A stretch of 64,000 nt of DNA from Roseiarcus sp963798015 (GCA_963798015.1 CAWCSA010000025.1:62001-126000); one strand, 5' to 3'; positions 44,796 to 53,957 are shown, numbered from the stretch's first letter. Notes: generated by a model not told the origin, from the sequence alone. Translations and numbers: made by a program.

Positions 44796-45620
44796 ATGGA
44801 TTTCCCTCTGGAAGTGCTGATCGTCGCCATGGTTCTGTCGGCCGCCATGGGCGTCGCCTGGCTGGTCGCCGAACGGACCAGACGCTCGGGATGGATCGAC
44901 GCGATCTGGACTTTCGCGACTGGGCTAGCGGGCATAATCCTCGCGCTGTCGCCTGCGTCGGGAGCCTTACGGCCATTTCTCGTCGCCGGGCTTGCCGCCT
45001 TGTGGTCGCTTCGTCTTGGCCTTCACATTGTTTGGCGCACCGCGCGAGGAGGGGACGACCCGCGCTATCGCCAGTTGTGCGTCGAATGGGGCAATAGAGC
45101 AAGCGGGCGACTGTTTTGGTTTCTTCAGGTGCAGGCGGGCGCGGGTCTCGTCCTCGCGCTTTCGATCGCGGCGGCAGCCCATCGGCCGGAAAGCGGGCTG
45201 GACATACGCGACGCGCTGGGCGTCGCCGTCTTCGCGATCGCGGCCTTTGGCGAGAGCACGGCGGATCGGCAATTGGCCCGCTTCAGCGCGGATTTAAGGA
45301 ATCAACGCAGAGTCTGTGACGCCGGTCTATGGGGCTATTCGCGCCATCCGAACTATTTTTTTGAATGGCTTGTATGGGTCGCCTTCGCGATTATCGCCAT
45401 CGAACCAAGCGGCGTTTATCCATGGACTTGGCTTGGCCTCGCGGCCCCCATCCTCATGTATGTGCTGCTTGTCCATGTGTCGGGGATCCCGCCTTTGGAA
45501 GCCCATATGCTTCGGTCGCGGGGCGACGCGTTCCGCCTCTACCAGGCGCGCGTGAAGGCATTCTGGCCCAGCCCGCCGAGGGCCACGGCCGAGACCCTTG
45601 GTTCGGGGGCCGCTTCATGA
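44796..45620 (+). CDS. DUF1295 / steroid 5-alpha-reductase-like membrane protein
   Basis: A 274-residue protein with six or seven hydrophobic helices and the DUF1295 signature near the C-terminus, LWGYSRHPNYFFEWLVWVAF, which resembles the cofactor region of 5-alpha-reductases and isoprenylcysteine methyltransferases. It follows chrR by 34 bases and its stop overlaps the next gene (ATGA). DUF1295 genes commonly sit with FAD amine-oxidase and cyclopropane-synthase-like genes in RpoE-ChrR regulons. A role in lipid or fatty-acid modification is therefore inferred. Confidence 0.85.
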   Translation: MDFPLEVLIVAMVLSAAMGVAWLVAERTRRSGWIDAIWTFATGLAGIILALSPASGALRPFLVAGLAALWSLRLGLHIVWRTARGGDDPRYRQLCVEWGNRASGRLFWFLQVQAGAGLVLALSIAAAAHRPESGLDIRDALGVAVFAIAAFGESTADRQLARFSADLRNQRRVCDAGLWGYSRHPNYFFEWLVWVAFAIIAIEPSGVYPWTWLGLAAPILMYVLLVHVSGIPPLEAHMLRSRGDAFRLYQARVKAFWPSPPRATAETLGSGAAS

Positions 45621-46644
45621 GCCTTATCGCCGCAGCGGCGCGATTGGTGGAGCACTCGCCGCTGCCCGACACGCTTTCGAAGTTCGGAGCAGCGGCGCTA
45701 GTCGATCGAGCAAGCAGTTCCCTGTCCACGCGATCAGGACCAAGTGAAATCGATTTTGCACGCAAGATGGATCGCTTTCCGATCGCCCAGCATGGGGGCG
45801 CCGCCAATCGACAACACTACGAGTTGCCAGCGGACTTTTTTGCGCTCGCGCTCGGGCCCCGAGGAAGATCCTTCCTGCTGCCTCTATCCGACCGGCGGCG
45901 AGACGCTGGTCGAAGCTGAGACCTTCGCCCTCGAAGCGATTATCGTGCACGCCGATCTCAGTGACGGACAGCAAATCCTGGAGCTCGGCTGCGGCTGGGG
46001 CTCGTTTGGCCTGTTCATGGCGGAGCGGTTTCCGGCGGCGCAAATTACCGCCGAGTTCGAACTCCGCCTCGCAGCGCCGCTACATCGAACAGGCCGCGTC
46101 CAAACGGCGCCTCGCAAACCTTCGCGTCGTCACCGCCGATATGAACGCGTTCGTACCCGGGCAAGTCTACGACCGCGTTGTTTCGGTGGAGATGTTCGAG
46201 CACATGTCCAACTGGGGCGAGCTGCTGGCGCGTATCCGCAACTGGCTCGCAGCCGATGGTCGGCTCTTCGTTCATGTGTTTACGCATCGCAGCAAACCCT
46301 ATCGCTTCGATCAAAGCGATCAAGCCGATTGGGTTGCGCAGCATTTTTTCACCGGCGGTATTGTCCCGAGTCACGGGCGTATCACGCGCTTTCCCGAGCT
46401 TTTCACGCTCGAGCACGATTGGCGCTGGAGCGGCGCTCACTACCAGAAGACCGCGCTGGCCTGGCTCGAGAATTTCGACACGAATGGCGCCGCGATAGCC
46501 CCTATCTCGGCTGCGGTGTATGGCGCCGAGGCAGATCTGTGGCGGCCGCGCAGGTGCCTTGTTTTCCTCGCCACGGCAGGCCTGTTCGGGTGCTGGAATG
46601 GAAAGGAATGGGGCGTCAACCACTACCGCCTCCGCCCCGCTTGA
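45617..46644 (+). pseudogene. Cyclopropane-fatty-acid-synthase-like methyltransferase, two frameshifts
   Basis: Three frames must be joined to rebuild this SAM-dependent methyltransferase. Frame one (ATG 45617) runs MSLIAAAARLVEHSPLPDTL to HYELPADFFALALGP. Removing a C from CCCC at 45857-45860 continues with CCLYPTGGETLVEAE and the SAM motif QILELGCGWGSFGLFMAERF. Removing a T at 46056-46057 continues with SNSASQRRYIE, VSVEMFEHMSNW and HFFTGGIVPSHGRI. The repaired protein has 341 residues, the length of CFA-like enzymes of RpoE-ChrR regulons. Members transfer a methyl or methylene group to unsaturated phospholipid acyl chains. The two indels may be real or read errors. Confidence 0.82.
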
Positions 46645-47207
46645 CGCGCTACAACGACTTTGCGCGAGGCGTGTGGCGTTGGATCGCCGCCTACGCGGCG
46701 AACCCCGATCCGCGCGTCGCAAGTTGCAATATAATCGCGCTGTTGGTGGCGTCGAACCAACCGTTTTATCCACTCTACGTCTATTTGAGCGTGAGCAGGG
46801 ATATCGCGCCAACCCTGCTGACGTTTCTTTCTACCCCCTTCTTCCTCGCGGTCCCTGCGGTCTCCCGGCGATGGCCTGCACTGGGCCGTGCGCTTTTGCC
46901 CCTAACCGGTCTCGCCAATGTGGTCGTGAGCGCGAAAGCGTTTGGCCCAGCGTCCGGGGTGGCGATCTTCATCGTCCCGTGCGCGTTGATCGCGGCGGCT
47001 TTTTTTCGCCCCTCGGAAAAAGTCTTTGCATTCGCGCTGCTCGCCGTGGCGCTGGCCATCTTTCTTGGAATGGACAGCTACGCGTTCGTCCCGGTCCACG
47101 CCTATTTCGAGACCGAATATGCTGCCTTTGTTCGGCTGAACGCTTTGAGCGCCGGCGCTCTTGTGGCGCTTCTGGGACTGATACTCTCAGGTTTGGTCAG
47201 GGAATGA
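46641..47207 (+). CDS. Integral membrane protein, unknown function
   Basis: The TTG at 46641 overlaps the previous stop (TTGA) and opens a 188-residue protein, MTRYNDFARGVWRWIAAYAA. It has about five hydrophobic segments (for example NIIALLVASNQPFYPLYVYL; AIFIVPCALIAAAFF; AFALLAVALAIFLGM) and ends LLGLILSGLVRE. I recognise no family. Translational coupling to the methyltransferase gene suggests it belongs to the same stress-response operon. Confidence 0.7.
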   Translation: MTRYNDFARGVWRWIAAYAANPDPRVASCNIIALLVASNQPFYPLYVYLSVSRDIAPTLLTFLSTPFFLAVPAVSRRWPALGRALLPLTGLANVVVSAKAFGPASGVAIFIVPCALIAAAFFRPSEKVFAFALLAVALAIFLGMDSYAFVPVHAYFETEYAAFVRLNALSAGALVALLGLILSGLVRE

Positions 47208-47211
47208 ATTC

Positions 47212-47622
47212 TTATCTCAGTGTCCCGACCCAGCGCGCCGCCAAGAGACCGCCGACAGCGGCAATTGCTGTCAGGAGCGAGCCCCATAAGAGATCGGCCG
47301 CAGTCACCGCCACTGGCCAATTCCGCAGCGTGGCCTGATTTGTCAGGTCGTAGACCCCATAGCCAAACAGCCCCAAGAACAAGCCACGAAGCCCGGCCTC
47401 CGTCCAATGCCCAGAGGCCAGAACAGGCGAGATGGCGAAGACGACGATGCCAATTGTGTAGATCAAATAAAACAGCGCCGCTGGCGCGAACAGAAAATCC
47501 TCCCGCAGCAGGCCTCCGAGAAAGGGCCGATAGAGAAGCGAAGCGCCGAAGCTCAGCCAGACCGCATCCAAGCCAAGAAACACGATCGCGGTCGCAACCC
47601 AAGCCACTCCATAGACCCGCAT
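47212..47622 (-). CDS. DUF2177 family membrane protein
   Basis: A 136-residue protein of four hydrophobic helices: VYGVAWVATAIVFLGLDAVW at the start, then FYLIYTIGIVVFAIS, and GLFGYGVYDLTNQATLRNWP, the hallmark of DUF2177. The frame stays open to 47775, but the ECF-type promoter at 47645-47674 lies downstream of those earlier codons, so the ATG at 47622 is preferred. DUF2177 genes are frequent members of RpoE-ChrR regulons. No biochemical role is known to me. It converges on the plus-strand operon. Confidence 0.87.
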   Translation of the reverse strand: MRVYGVAWVATAIVFLGLDAVWLSFGASLLYRPFLGGLLREDFLFAPAALFYLIYTIGIVVFAISPVLASGHWTEAGLRGLFLGLFGYGVYDLTNQATLRNWPVAVTAADLLWGSLLTAIAAVGGLLAARWVGTLR

Positions 47623-47644
47623 GCCAGTCCCCACCCCTGATGCA

Positions 47645-47674
47645 ATTGTACGGCGCGTCATTGAAACTGGATCA
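47645..47674 (-). promoter_or_regulatory. ECF-type promoter for the DUF2177 gene
   Basis: On the reverse strand TGATCC (47674-47669), 16 bases, then CGTACAAT (47652-47645). The layout is the same as the two promoters between rpoE and the FAD gene. It predicts a transcript start about 16 bases before the ATG at 47622. Confidence 0.72.
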
Positions 47675-47721
47675 CGTCGCCTACGTAAGAAAAGCAGTCT
47701 CAACGCGAGAAGGGTTGGATC

Positions 47722-48102
47722 ATGCTGACCGGGCTGCACCGCACTTCCGCTGGGCTCTATTTCGCCTTCGCACAAATGACGGCAGCCGAAGCAGCAGATA
47801 TGGATGGCGTATGGTCGCGCGACGACGGCGACGCCCGAGTTAAAATTGCGCCGTGCGGAACCGAGACTTGTGCGACGAACCTCTGGATACGCGATACGAG
47901 CAAAGGCGAAGCTGCAGGGGACCGGTTGATTATGTCGCTGAAGCGGTCGTCAGACACCGAGTTTTCCGGAACGGCCTATGATCCAAAGCGGGGAATGACA
48001 TATTCAGTCGACGTCACGGTTCGAAATCATGCCATGAAGACGGAAGGGTGCGTGCTAGCTCGCCTTCTGTGCAAAGCCGTTGGTTGGAGGCAAGTCAATT
48101 GA
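47722..48102 (+). CDS. DUF2147 domain protein, probably periplasmic
   Basis: A 126-residue protein with the DUF2147 pattern: DGVWSRDDGDARVKIAPCG, then TNLWIRDTSKGEAAGDRLI, SGTAYDPKRGMTYSVDVTV and the late GCVLARLLCKAVGWRQ. The family is normally exported and has a lipocalin-like beta structure. Here the first 20 residues are only weakly signal-like, so the true start may differ. It is transcribed away from DUF2177. Function is unknown. Confidence 0.78.
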   Translation: MLTGLHRTSAGLYFAFAQMTAAEAADMDGVWSRDDGDARVKIAPCGTETCATNLWIRDTSKGEAAGDRLIMSLKRSSDTEFSGTAYDPKRGMTYSVDVTVRNHAMKTEGCVLARLLCKAVGWRQVN

Positions 48103-48297
48103 GCCTCCAGTGTCCGCGTTCAATCTAGTTTTCAAGGCGTTCCTCTTCGCAACCGAAGGGCTCGGCGACGACGATCCCGCAATGACCGCTTAACGTTGAT
48201 ACGCGACGTCGCCTCGATGTCTCGACGGTCGTTCCTCTAGCAAAGCGAGTGGTCAAATCGACTCTTCGCGGATCGCCGCGGGAGAGCTTCAGCCGAG
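48103..48297. other. Intergenic sequence up to the IS6 remnant
   Basis: About 195 bases between DUF2147 and the first IS6-type end. I see no gene, terminator with a T-run, or repeat here. Confidence 0.5.
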
Positions 48298-48512
48298 GGC
48301 TTTGTCAGAGCAACGGCAGGTCATCTGTGCGTGACACAGCTTGCCCAGGCCCAAGTGGCTATCAGGCCATGACTGTGCGCCATTCGGCCAGCGCGGTCGA
48401 GCGTCTCTGTTTGTAGGTTTCGCGGGCGACGAGATGACGTTCTTGGTTGAAATGGTTGTGGGCCTGAGCATGAACTGAGCAGAATTTCTGCAGGGTCTTC
48501 GTGCTTCGGAAC
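48298..48512 (-). mobile_element. IS6-family remnant: transposase C-terminus plus one end
   Basis: Read on the reverse strand, bases 48510-48362 encode TKTLQKFCSVHAQAHNHFNQ, ERHLVARETYKQRRS and AEWRTVMA before TGA, the C-terminus of an IS6-type transposase. The terminal motif GGCTTTGTCAGAGCAACGGCA starts at 48298. The rest of this copy is missing, cut off where a second IS6-family element begins at 48513. Confidence 0.72.
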
Positions 48513-49318
48513 GGCGTTGTCACGTTGCCGAGTAGCGAGCGCGAAGTGTCGGCGCCTGAAGAGTTGTCAGGCCGCTGCGACCGCAGTGCGCCAGGTATCC
48601 ATCACCGCGGAGCGAAGCGTGCAGTGCGTTTTGGCCGGGGTAAGATGGCGTTGGACGTTAAAGTGTTGTAGACGGCGGCGTGCGTGGTGAGAAATCTCTG
48701 GGCTGAACCCGGACTCTTGAACCGCTGCATCTTGCGCTCCCGCCGTCGCGTCGGCTGATGCGAATTCTCTGCTCGATTGTTCTTCCATCGCCCGCGCTCA
48801 TGCCGGCGTTCGATCCCAAGGTCCCGGGCCGCGGCGCTGTATGATCGCAAGTCGTCGGTCACCAACCGCTCGGGGACGAAGGCATATTTCTTCAGAAGCT
48901 TACGCATCAGTTTCAGAGCGGCGTGCCTGTTACGCTTGAACTGGACCAGCACATCGAGAACCTCGCCTTCGGCGTCGACGGCGCGCCACAGATAAACCAT
49001 CCGCCCATCGATTTTCAGATAGACTTCGTCAAGACGCCAGGTCGCATGCGGTTTCGGACGGCGCTTGCGCGGATGCGCGGCGATCATCGGGCCGAAGTGG
49101 TTCACCCAGGAGCGCACGGTCTCGTCCGAGACCGGGATCCCCCGCTCGGCGAGCAAATCCTCGACGTCACGAAAGCTAAGTGTGAACCGGAGATAGAGCC
49201 AAATCGCCTGATGTATGACCTCGGGCGGGAACCGATATCCGGCGTAGCTGATTTTCCTCATACCCTCGGCTACAGCGCCCACGTACATCCAACAAGTTGC
49301 CGCCGGCGTGACAAAGCC
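48513..49318 (-). mobile_element. IS6-family insertion sequence
   Basis: An 806-bp element, the usual size for IS6. The left end at 48513 reads GGCGTTGTCACG, and the right end read inward from 49318 is GGCTTTGTCACG. It contains one transposase gene on the reverse strand. No 8-bp duplication is seen, as often happens for IS6 copies that arose by cointegration and recombination. Confidence 0.7.
48567..49261 (-). pseudogene. IS6-family transposase, frameshifted near the C-terminus
   Basis: From the ATG at 49261 the protein starts MRKISYAGYRFPPEVIHQAI. It carries the DDE core: WRLDEVYLKIDGRMVYLWRA (first Asp), RLVTDDLRSYSAAARDLG (second Asp) and NNRAENSHQPTRRRE (Glu). After HAAVYNT the frame changes: the true end FNVQRHLTPAKTHCTLR and MDTWRTAVAAA lies in another frame, ending at 48567. 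One missing base at the AAA of 48660-48662 explains it; repair gives 231 residues. As sequenced, translation stops at 48602 with an altered tail. Confidence 0.85.
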
Positions 49319-49354
49319 AGCTGTGCAGCGCGGCTTACCTGGCGGACGAAGAAA

Positions 49355-50551
49355 CTAGCACCCCACGACTTCCGGAACCTTCTCGGCCGGAGGAGTGTTG
49401 CGACTGCGCCCTGTGCGCACCACGCCGTCGATCATCGTCATCCCCACGCCGGGCAGGTCGCCGAGGCGAACCGAGTCGAGGAAACCGGCTCCGGCGGAAT
49501 GCTGGGCTTTGTCCATGAACACGAAGTCGGCCGAGCGGCCGATTTCGACAAGACCGCAGTCGAGCGCGCGCACGCGCGCCGTGTTGCCGGTCGCGAAACA
49601 GAACGCGACCTCCGGTGCGACGTCGCCGAGGCTCGCCAGCATCGAGACCATGCGCAGGATGCCGAGCGGCTGTACGCCTGAGCCGGCTGGGCCGTCGGTG
49701 CCAAGAATTACGCGACCAAGCTCGCCGCGCTCCGTTGCCGTGCGCAGCGTGTAAAGCGCTGAGCGCTCGTTGCCGTTATGGACGAGTTCGAGGCCGCGCT
49801 TGCAACCCTCGCAGATGCAACGGATCTCCGCGTCGGGCAGCGCGGTGTGGCCGCCATTGATATGGCCGACCACGTCGGTGTCCGCTTCCAGCACGACGTC
49901 GGCGCCGATCAGGCCCGAACCGGGGATCGAGGGTCCGCCGGTGTGGATGGTCGACTGAATACCGTATTTGCGCGCCCAGGCGACCATCTGCTTCGCGTTG
50001 GCGCCGTCCTTCACGCCTCCGAGCCCGACTTCCCCAAGCAGCTTGACGCCGGCTTCGGCCAACTCCTTGAAGTCCTGCTCGATCATGCCCGGCTCGATCA
50101 CCGGCGCGCCGGCATGCAGCTTGACGCCATTGACCCGGAAGGCGCTGAACGTGCGCTGGGCGAAGATGGCGTGAGCCTTCAGGCCGACGATATCGCGCGG
50201 ACGGCCCGGCTGATGCACTTCACCCGCCGAGATCATCGTGGTGACGCCACCGTGCAGGGTTGAGTCGATCCAGCCAAGCTGGTTCTGGCGCGGCGTCCAG
50301 TCGCCTGAGACCGGATGCACATGGCTGTCGATGAGGCCAGGCGCGACGACTACGCCTTTTGCGTCGACAACGGTAGTCGCGCCGGATACGTCGACATCCT
50401 TCAAGCGCCCGACCACCGTGATGCGCCCGTCGACTGCGACGATCGCGTCCGCGTCGAGGATTGGGTTCTCGATCGCGCCTGAGAGCAGGAGCCCGATGTT
50501 GCGGATGACCGTCTTGCCCGGGCCAGGGGAGGCGGGAGCGTCGTGGGCCAT
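49355..50551 (-). CDS. ena: Enamidase (6-oxotetrahydronicotinate hydrolase)
   Basis: A 398-residue amidohydrolase that closely resembles Eubacterium barkeri enamidase as I remember it. That enzyme hydrolyses 1,4,5,6-tetrahydro-6-oxonicotinate to 2-formylglutarate and ammonia. Metal ligands: GLIDSHVHPVSGDW (HxH), the Lys or Glu in GEVGLGGVKDG, STIHTGGPSIPGS (His), VGHINGGHTAL (His) and ILGTDGPAGSG (Asp). HGGVTTMISAGEVHQPGRP and the C-terminal SRNTPPAEK are specific to this group. AAAGGAG lies seven bases before the ATG at 50551. It ends the ABC-transporter operon, consistent with uptake and degradation being co-expressed. The IS6 element lies 36 bases beyond its stop. Confidence 0.9.
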   Translation of the reverse strand: MAHDAPASPGPGKTVIRNIGLLLSGAIENPILDADAIVAVDGRITVVGRLKDVDVSGATTVVDAKGVVVAPGLIDSHVHPVSGDWTPRQNQLGWIDSTLHGGVTTMISAGEVHQPGRPRDIVGLKAHAIFAQRTFSAFRVNGVKLHAGAPVIEPGMIEQDFKELAEAGVKLLGEVGLGGVKDGANAKQMVAWARKYGIQSTIHTGGPSIPGSGLIGADVVLEADTDVVGHINGGHTALPDAEIRCICEGCKRGLELVHNGNERSALYTLRTATERGELGRVILGTDGPAGSGVQPLGILRMVSMLASLGDVAPEVAFCFATGNTARVRALDCGLVEIGRSADFVFMDKAQHSAGAGFLDSVRLGDLPGVGMTMIDGVVRTGRSRNTPPAEKVPEVVGC

Positions 50552-50581
50552 GATTGATCTCCTTTGATTTGCGCTTCTTGG

Positions 50582-51289
50582 TCAGACGGCGAGATAGGCG
50601 TCGCGAATACTCGGCTGCGCTTCGAGGTCGCTGAAGGTTCCCGCGTAGCGGACAATTCCGCGTTCGAGAATGACGGCTTCGTCGGCGATCACCTTTGCGA
50701 AATGCAGGTTCTGCTCCGAGACGAGGATGCTGAGACCCTCGTCCTTCAGCTCGAGAATTGCCTTGGCCATCTGCTCGACAATTCGAGGCGCTATTCCTTC
50801 GGAAGGCTCATCCAGCATGAGAAGCAGGGGGTTGCCCATCAGCGTTCGCCCGATGGTGAGCATTTGCTGTTCGCCCCCGCTCATCGCGCCTCCCGCCCTG
50901 CGACGCATCTCGGCGAGGTTGGGGAATAGCGCGTAGATTTTCTCCGGCGTCCAGCACGGAGCATCGCTGCGTGGCGGCTGCCGGCCGACCTCCAGATTCT
51001 CCTCGACCGTGAGCTCGGTGAAGATGCGCCGGTCTTCCGGGACGTAGCCCAGGCCGGAACGGGTAATCCGATATGTCGGCTCGGCGCCGATCTCGCGCCC
51101 GAGAAAGCGGACCGAGCCTTTGCGCGCAATCAGGCCGACGATCGCCTTGAAGGTTGACGACTTGCCCGCGCCGTTGCGGCCAAGCAGCGCCGTCACGGCG
51201 CCTTTGCGCACGACGAATGACACGTCGTCGAGCACCTGCGCGGCGCCGTAGCTCGCCTGGAGGCCCTGAAGCGCGAGCATCTCCGTCAT
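50582..51289 (-). CDS. livF: Branched-chain-amino-acid-type ABC ATPase (LivF-like)
   Basis: A 235-residue ATPase of the LivF class: Walker A LLGRNGAGKSSTFKAIVG near residue 40, GLGYVPEDRRIFTELTVEEN, signature MSGGEQQMLTIGRTLM, Walker B LLLMLDEPSEGIAPRIV. It overlaps LivG by four bases. In this operon, with an enamidase downstream and a nicotinate-type regulator site upstream, the transported compound is more likely nicotinate or a related acid than leucine. That is inference. Confidence 0.93.
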   Translation of the reverse strand: MTEMLALQGLQASYGAAQVLDDVSFVVRKGAVTALLGRNGAGKSSTFKAIVGLIARKGSVRFLGREIGAEPTYRITRSGLGYVPEDRRIFTELTVEENLEVGRQPPRSDAPCWTPEKIYALFPNLAEMRRRAGGAMSGGEQQMLTIGRTLMGNPLLLMLDEPSEGIAPRIVEQMAKAILELKDEGLSILVSEQNLHFAKVIADEAVILERGIVRYAGTFSDLEAQPSIRDAYLAV

Positions 51290-52056
51290 TGCGCCCGGCC
51301 GTCGTGGTACGTCAGGCCTTCTCCGAGATAGACCGCCTGCACATCGGGATTGCGTCTGACCTCGTCGGGCGTGCCTTCGGCGATGAGCTGACCGCGGCTG
51401 AGCACGAGGATACGGTCCGCGTGGCGGAACACGACGTCCATGTCGTGCTCGGTGAACAGCACCCCGAGATTCTTCTCGCGCGCAATTCCGGCGGTGAGCG
51501 CCATCAGCTCCACGCGGTCACGCGGCGACATGCCCGCGGTCGGCTCATCCATCAAGAGAAGCCGCGGCTCGTTGGCGAGCGCCATGGCGAGTTCGAGCCG
51601 CTTGAGGTCGCCGTAAGCGAGCTCGGCTGAGGGCCGCTCGGCTTGTCTCAATATGCCGACGAGGGCGAGCAGCGCTTCCGCACGCTCGCGTTCGGCCCGG
51701 GTCGCAAGCCCCCAAAGCCGCGTGGCGCGGCCGGCGTGCGACAGGAGGACCATCTGAACATTTTCGATCACGCTCATCGACGCGAATGTCGCGGTGATCT
51801 GGAAGGTGCGGCCGACGCCAAGGCGCCAGACGTCGCGGGGCGGCCAGCCGGCAATGTCCCGCCCGTTCAGGCGGATCGTCCCGGCGTCCGACCGGATCTG
51901 GCCGTTGAGCGTGTTGAAACAGGTGCTCTTGCCCGCGCCATTTGGCCCGATAAGCGCGACAATCTCGCCCGACGAGACGCCGAGCGAGACGCCGCGCACC
52001 GCCTGGACGCCGCCATAGGCCTTGGCAAGGTCGTGCACTTCGAGCAGCGCGCTCAT
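51286..52056 (-). CDS. livG: Branched-chain-amino-acid-type ABC ATPase (LivG-like)
   Basis: A 256-residue ATPase of the LivG class: ALIGPNGAGKSTCFNTLNGQ, GRTFQITATFASMSVIENVQ, LAYGDLKRLELAMALANEPR, LLLMDEPTAGMSPRDRVE and FTEHDMDVVFRHADRILVL. The signature reads LAYGD rather than LSYGQ, a tolerated change in this class. It overlaps the permease gene before it and LivF after it by four bases each (ATGA), so the three are translated as a unit. Confidence 0.93.
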   Translation of the reverse strand: MSALLEVHDLAKAYGGVQAVRGVSLGVSSGEIVALIGPNGAGKSTCFNTLNGQIRSDAGTIRLNGRDIAGWPPRDVWRLGVGRTFQITATFASMSVIENVQMVLLSHAGRATRLWGLATRAERERAEALLALVGILRQAERPSAELAYGDLKRLELAMALANEPRLLLMDEPTAGMSPRDRVELMALTAGIAREKNLGVLFTEHDMDVVFRHADRILVLSRGQLIAEGTPDEVRRNPDVQAVYLGEGLTYHDGRAQ

Positions 52057-53915
52057 GCCGCAGCGTTCTCGCGCGGAGCCGGGTCCCGTCGCAGGCGCGG
52101 CAAGTGGATCGAGCCGGCGATCCCCTTGGGAAAGAGCAGGACGAGGCCGATGATGACGAGGCCCAGCACGAGCTTAGAATAGTCGGTGTGGCTAATAAGC
52201 CAGATCGAAAGAAGCTTGTAGACGATCGCTCCGACAATCGGGCCGGAGACGGTCTCGACGCCGCCTAGAAGCACCATCACCAGCCCGTCGATCGAAGTTG
52301 AGACGCCCATCGTGTCCGGAAAGACGCTGCCCTTGAGGAACGCGAACAGCGCGCCCGCGAGACCAGCGCACGCGCCGGCGATGACAAAGGCCTGCCATTG
52401 CATGCGTCTCCGATTGATGCCGATGGCCTCACTGCGCAGGTCGGAGTCGCGCGCGGCCCGCAGCGCATAGCCGAAGGGCGAGAAGATGATCATGCGAAGG
52501 CCGCCGATCGCCGGAACGACAAGGGCGAGCGTCAACCAGTAGAAATGGGCGGCGCTCGCCACCCAGGGCGATGGCCAGACGCCGAGCAGGCCATTGTCGC
52601 CGCCGGTCACCGGCTCCCACTGAAAGGCGATCGACCATAGAATCTGGGCGAAGGCGAGCGTCAGCATTGCGGCATAAACGCCCGAAAGGCGTACCGCGAA
52701 CCAACCGATCACCGTGGCTCCGAGCGCCGCAAGCAGGGGCCCGGCAACGAGCGCCGGCAGCATTGGCAATCCAAGCATCTTCACAGCAAGCGCCGCGCCG
52801 TAGCAGCCGAGACCGAGGAACGCGGCGTGGCCGAACGAAGCAAGGCCACCAACCGAGACAAGCAGGTGCAGGCTTGCGGCGAACAGAACGAAGATCGCGA
52901 TTTCCGTCGCGACAGCGAGGCCGTAAGGGCCAAGCACGAGTGGCGCCAGCGCCGCCGCGACAACGAGGGCGGCGGCGATGAGGCGCCCCTCGCGATCGAG
53001 CGGCTTCCAGACGGAAGCGATCGCGCCGCCGGAGATGCGCGCCGCGCCCTCCTTCTTGCCGAACAGGCCCCGCGGGCGGATCACCAGCACGACCGCCATC
53101 AACAGAAAGACGAGCACCAGCGAGATTTTCGGCAGGATCAAGATGCCGAAGGCGTTGAGCAGCGAGACGAGAATCGCGGCGACAAAAGCGCCTTCGATCG
53201 ACCCCAGGCCGCCGATCACCACGACCACGAAAATCTCGACGATGATGCTGAGATCCATCGTGTGGTCGGCCGCGTCTCGCGGCGCCTCCAGGGCGCCGCC
53301 CAATCCGGCGAGAAGCGTGCCGAGCGCGAAGACGCCCGTGAACAGCCACTTCTGGTTGACGCCGAGCGCGGCGACCATGTCGCGGTCCTGCGTCGCGGCC
53401 CGCACCAGCACGCCCCAGCGGGTGCGATGAAGCATGAGCCACAGCAGCGCGAGCACGACCGGTCCGAGCACGATGAGAAAGAGATCGTAGGACGGCACCC
53501 GCTTGCCGAGCACGTCCACCGCCCCCATGAGCCCTGGCGCGCGCGGCGCGAGCAGATCGTCCGGCCCCCAGATCAATAGCACGAGGTCCTGCACGACCAG
53601 CGTCGCGCCGAAGGTGGCGAGAAGCTGGAACAGTTCGGGCGCGCGATAGATGCGGCGCAGCAGCAGGATCTCGAATAGGGCGCCGAGTACGCCCACGATG
53701 ACCGCGGCCAGCGCCATTCCGCCCCAGAAGCCGAACGGCCCGGCGAACCGGTCGGTCAGGGTGAATGCGATGTAGGCGCCCAGCATGAAGAACGCGCCAT
53801 GCGCGAAATTCACGATACGCGTGACGCCGAAGATCAGCGACAGGCCGGAGGCGACCAGAAACAGCGACGACGCGCTGGCAAGACCCGAGAGGAGCTGGAC
53901 GACGAAGAGCTGCAT
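52053..53915 (-). CDS. Fused LivH-LivM permease
   Basis: A 620-residue fusion of the two permeases of a branched-chain-amino-acid-type importer. Residues 1-290 are LivH-like (LSLIFGVTRIVNFAHGAFFM, GVLVRAATQDRDMVAALG). Residues from about 310 on are LivM-like (GGLASFGHAAFLGLGCYGAA, YALRAARDSDLRSEAIGINR). About 16 hydrophobic segments are expected. Fusion fixes a 1:1 ratio of the subunits; it occurs in several proteobacteria. It starts 42 bases after the binding-protein stop. Confidence 0.93.
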   Translation of the reverse strand: MQLFVVQLLSGLASASSLFLVASGLSLIFGVTRIVNFAHGAFFMLGAYIAFTLTDRFAGPFGFWGGMALAAVIVGVLGALFEILLLRRIYRAPELFQLLATFGATLVVQDLVLLIWGPDDLLAPRAPGLMGAVDVLGKRVPSYDLFLIVLGPVVLALLWLMLHRTRWGVLVRAATQDRDMVAALGVNQKWLFTGVFALGTLLAGLGGALEAPRDAADHTMDLSIIVEIFVVVVIGGLGSIEGAFVAAILVSLLNAFGILILPKISLVLVFLLMAVVLVIRPRGLFGKKEGAARISGGAIASVWKPLDREGRLIAAALVVAAALAPLVLGPYGLAVATEIAIFVLFAASLHLLVSVGGLASFGHAAFLGLGCYGAALAVKMLGLPMLPALVAGPLLAALGATVIGWFAVRLSGVYAAMLTLAFAQILWSIAFQWEPVTGGDNGLLGVWPSPWVASAAHFYWLTLALVVPAIGGLRMIIFSPFGYALRAARDSDLRSEAIGINRRRMQWQAFVIAGACAGLAGALFAFLKGSVFPDTMGVSTSIDGLVMVLLGGVETVSGPIVGAIVYKLLSIWLISHTDYSKLVLGLVIIGLVLLFPKGIAGSIHLPRLRRDPAPRENAAA

Positions 53916-53957
53916 GCCGATGGGGAGCAGCGCCGGCGAAGCCGGCGCCGCCGCCCG

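Noticed and set aside
48298..49318. Single 1021-bp IS6 element using the GGCTTTGTCA end at 48298
   Set aside because: The interval contains a second transposase C-terminus. The closer end at 48513 gives the normal IS6 size, so two elements fit better.
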